A DNA stretch of 32,168 nucleotides from an uncultured Gammaproteobacteria bacterium (GTDB lineage: Bacteria > Pseudomonadota > Gammaproteobacteria > Pseudomonadales > Azotimanducaceae): contig CAJYCI010000006.1 of NCBI GenBank assembly GCA_913428515.1, positions 1 through 32,168 of the forward strand, written 5' to 3'. The notes under the pieces were generated by a model, which made no database searches, had not been told where the DNA came from, and saw only the letters and a program-made list of their open reading frames with translations. The position numbers and the translations under genes were made by a program. Of this stretch, positions 30,159 to 32,168 are shown one piece after another. Within the stretch, counting starts at the first letter, position 1. Each line of letters starts with the position of its first letter.

Positions 30159-31079
30159 TCAACCTTTTCTCTGGCCTATTATCTCTGTACCACCTTTTTT
30201 CCTTAAAGTGGTTACTAGCTCTTCCGTTAAATCACTGATATTTTCATACCCACCAGATACGGATTCTCTGATTAAATTTTGGCCTTTTTCGTCGCAAACA
30301 AAAACTTGTATTCGAAAGCTCTGTCGAGAGACGGATGCAAAAATACCTATCGGGAGATCACAACTAGCTCCTAATTCCAAACCAACTTTTCTTTCGGCCT
30401 CAACACAGGCAAAACTATCTTTATCATTTACAGAAAAAACTAAGTCCTTAATTTCATCAGCATCTTTCCTTACCTCGATTCCAATAGCTCCTTGCCCAGC
30501 AGCGGGAACGCATGCATTTTCATCAATAACTTGACGAATTCTTGAGCTTAATCCCAACCTCTCGATTCCGGCGACAGCTAAGACGATCGCGTCGTGTTCT
30601 CCTGAATCTAGCTTTTTTAACCTAGTTTCAATGTTGCCCCGGATATCTGAAAAGATAAGTTTGGGGTACAGTAGGCCAATCTGTCTAAGCCTACGCATAC
30701 TTGAAGATCCTATATTTGCTCCGTCAGGCATGTCAGATAACTGCTCATATTTATTGGAAATAAACGCGTCTAGCGGATTCTGACGAGCGGTTATGGCCGA
30801 AATTTCTAGTTCATTTGGAAGGATTGCCGGAACATCCTTCATTGAGTGAACAGCAATATCTGCTCGTTTTTGAATCAATGCCAATTCGAGCTCTTTTACA
30901 AAAGCACCTTTCCCTCCCATATTTTTTAGCGAAGAGTTTTTGTCTCTGTCGCCTTTCGTAACAAAGGGAACAATTTCACACGACAGATCATCATACTTAG
31001 ACACCAATAAGTTTTTTATGTGGTTGGCCTGCCACAGTGCCAGAGTGCTATTTCGTGTAGCGATCTTTAAGTTTTTCAT
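30159..31079 (-). CDS. hemC: Hydroxymethylbilane synthase (porphobilinogen deaminase)
   Basis: 'LKIATRNSTLALWQANHIKNLL', 'GGKGAFVKELELALIQKRADIAVHSMKDVPA', 'SSMRRLRQIGLLYPKLIFSDIRGNIETRL'. Start set at ATG 31077-31079. Confidence 0.97.
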   Translation of the reverse strand: MKNLKIATRNSTLALWQANHIKNLLVSKYDDLSCEIVPFVTKGDRDKNSSLKNMGGKGAFVKELELALIQKRADIAVHSMKDVPAILPNELEISAITARQNPLDAFISNKYEQLSDMPDGANIGSSSMRRLRQIGLLYPKLIFSDIRGNIETRLKKLDSGEHDAIVLAVAGIERLGLSSRIRQVIDENACVPAAGQGAIGIEVRKDADEIKDLVFSVNDKDSFACVEAERKVGLELGASCDLPIGIFASVSRQSFRIQVFVCDEKGQNLIRESVSGGYENISDLTEELVTTLRKKGGTEIIGQRKG

Positions 31080-31183
31080 GCAGTTTTCAAACAGCAAAGC
31101 CAAAATTGGAAAAGATGTTAACATTAAGATCAGCGAATAATAAAAATTTAAGAGCCTTTCCTCGCTCGAAAGTAGCTGGTTGC

Positions 31184-31192
31184 TGATATAAT
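31184..31192 (+). promoter_or_regulatory. Candidate extended -10 promoter element for argH
   Basis: TGATATAAT matches extended -10 TGnTATAAT; no good -35 at the expected distance; about 30 nt upstream of the proposed argH start. Confidence 0.45.
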
Positions 31193-31222
31193 CCTCTCAT
31201 CATAAAAAAAGAGCCCGAAATT

Positions 31223-32168
31223 TTGAGTAAACAGATCAAAAAGCCCTGGCAAGGACGTTTTAGCGATAGCACCAACGAATTTGTAGAAGAATTCACGGCG
31301 TCGATCAAATTTGACCAAGTGCTCGCAGTTTACGACATACGTTGTTCGCTAGCACATGCTGAGATGCTCGCTTCTGAAGCTGTTATCTCGAAAAAAGATG
31401 CAGGAGTAATTATTAAAGGGCTAAAAAGCATCGAGAAAGATATGGAACAAGGGAATCTGTCATGGTCCCTGGAACTAGAAGATATTCATATGAATATCGA
31501 AAACGAGTTAATAAAAAGAGTGGGCGAGGTAGGGAAAAAGCTTCACACTGGAAGGTCCCGTAACGACCAAGTGGCCACAGATTTGCGGTTATACCTTAGA
31601 GATATTACCGATCAAATAACCCGTGATTTAAGAGAGCTTCAGAGGGCTCTTTTGGGGTTTGCTGAGAACGAAGTATTCACAATTTTTCCTGGATTTACGC
31701 ACCTTCAAATAGCTCAGCCAGTTTCGTTCGCTCATCACATGATGGCTTGGTTTGAAATGATCGAAAGGGACATAGATCGCTTCAAGGACTACAGAAAGAG
31801 ATTAAACGTGTTACCTCTAGGGTCCGCAGCGCTAGCGGGCACGTCTTATAAAATTAATAGAGACCAGGTAGCAGCAACACTTGGGTTTGATAGAGTTTCA
31901 AAAAACTCAATGGATGCTGTCAGCGATAGAGACTTCGCTATTGAATTCTGTTCTAGCTCAAGTTTACTTATGATGCACCTTTCTAGGTGGGCTGAAGAAC
32001 TAATTTTATGGTCCACGCCCCAATATGATTTCATTTCACTCCCCGATAGTTTCTGTACAGGCTCATCTATTATGCCTCAGAAAAAAAACCCTGATGTTCC
32101 TGAATTAGTTAGGGGTAAGACGGGTAGAGTTTACGGAGCTTTGTTTAATCTTTTGACGCTGATGAAAG
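31223..32168 (+). CDS. argH: Argininosuccinate lyase (3' end beyond window)
   Basis: Frame from TTG 31223 reads [49 protein letters not shown]... with signature '[12 protein letters not shown]' near the window edge; frame stays open to the last base. Confidence 0.93.
   Translation, partial: MSKQIKKPWQGRFSDSTNEFVEEFTASIKFDQVLAVYDIRCSLAHAEMLASEAVISKKDAGVIIKGLKSIEKDMEQGNLSWSLELEDIHMNIENELIKRVGEVGKKLHTGRSRNDQVATDLRLYLRDITDQITRDLRELQRALLGFAENEVFTIFPGFTHLQIAQPVSFAHHMMAWFEMIERDIDRFKDYRKRLNVLPLGSAALAGTSYKINRDQVAATLGFDRVSKNSMDAVSDRDFAIEFCSSSSLLMMHLSRWAEELILWSTPQYDFISLPDSFCTGSSIMPQKKNPDVPELVRGKTGRVYGALFNLLTLMK

Noticed and set aside
31087-31308. 73-aa minus ORF overlapping the hemC-argH gap and the argH 5' end.
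   Set aside because: Conflicts with the well-supported argH frame and has no family resemblance.

Overview
This 32 kb window looks like a chromosomal segment of a gammaproteobacterium, judged from its housekeeping gene content and order. I see no tRNA, rRNA, CRISPR array, phage or IS element. From left to right it contains: (1) an FtsX-type ABC permease, a LolD-type ATPase and an outer-membrane beta-barrel-like protein (0-3.1 kb). (2) A redox/catabolic accessory stretch (3.1-16.2 kb) with four SDRs, a MAPEG protein, an MFS transporter, a VOC protein, a membrane-anchored MORN-repeat protein, a GMC oxidoreductase, a MOSC protein, isocitrate lyase, an acyl-CoA-dehydrogenase-fold monooxygenase and a nitronate monooxygenase. 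(3) An unexplained, possibly degenerate segment (16.2-17.1 kb) next to rpoD. (4) A housekeeping half: rpoD, cysQ, hsp15, gshA, acpH, dsbB, hemB, trxA, rho, a flavin-reductase-like gene, hemY/hemX/hemD/hemC, and a truncated argH. The points most worth a second look are the rho leader (consensus -35, 8-codon ORF, embedded anti-Shine-Dalgarno), the bacterial MORN protein with about 11 repeats, the ABC-plus-barrel operon, the orphan segment by rpoD, and several well-formed inverted repeats in intergenic regions. I found nothing I can defend as a wholly new multi-gene system.
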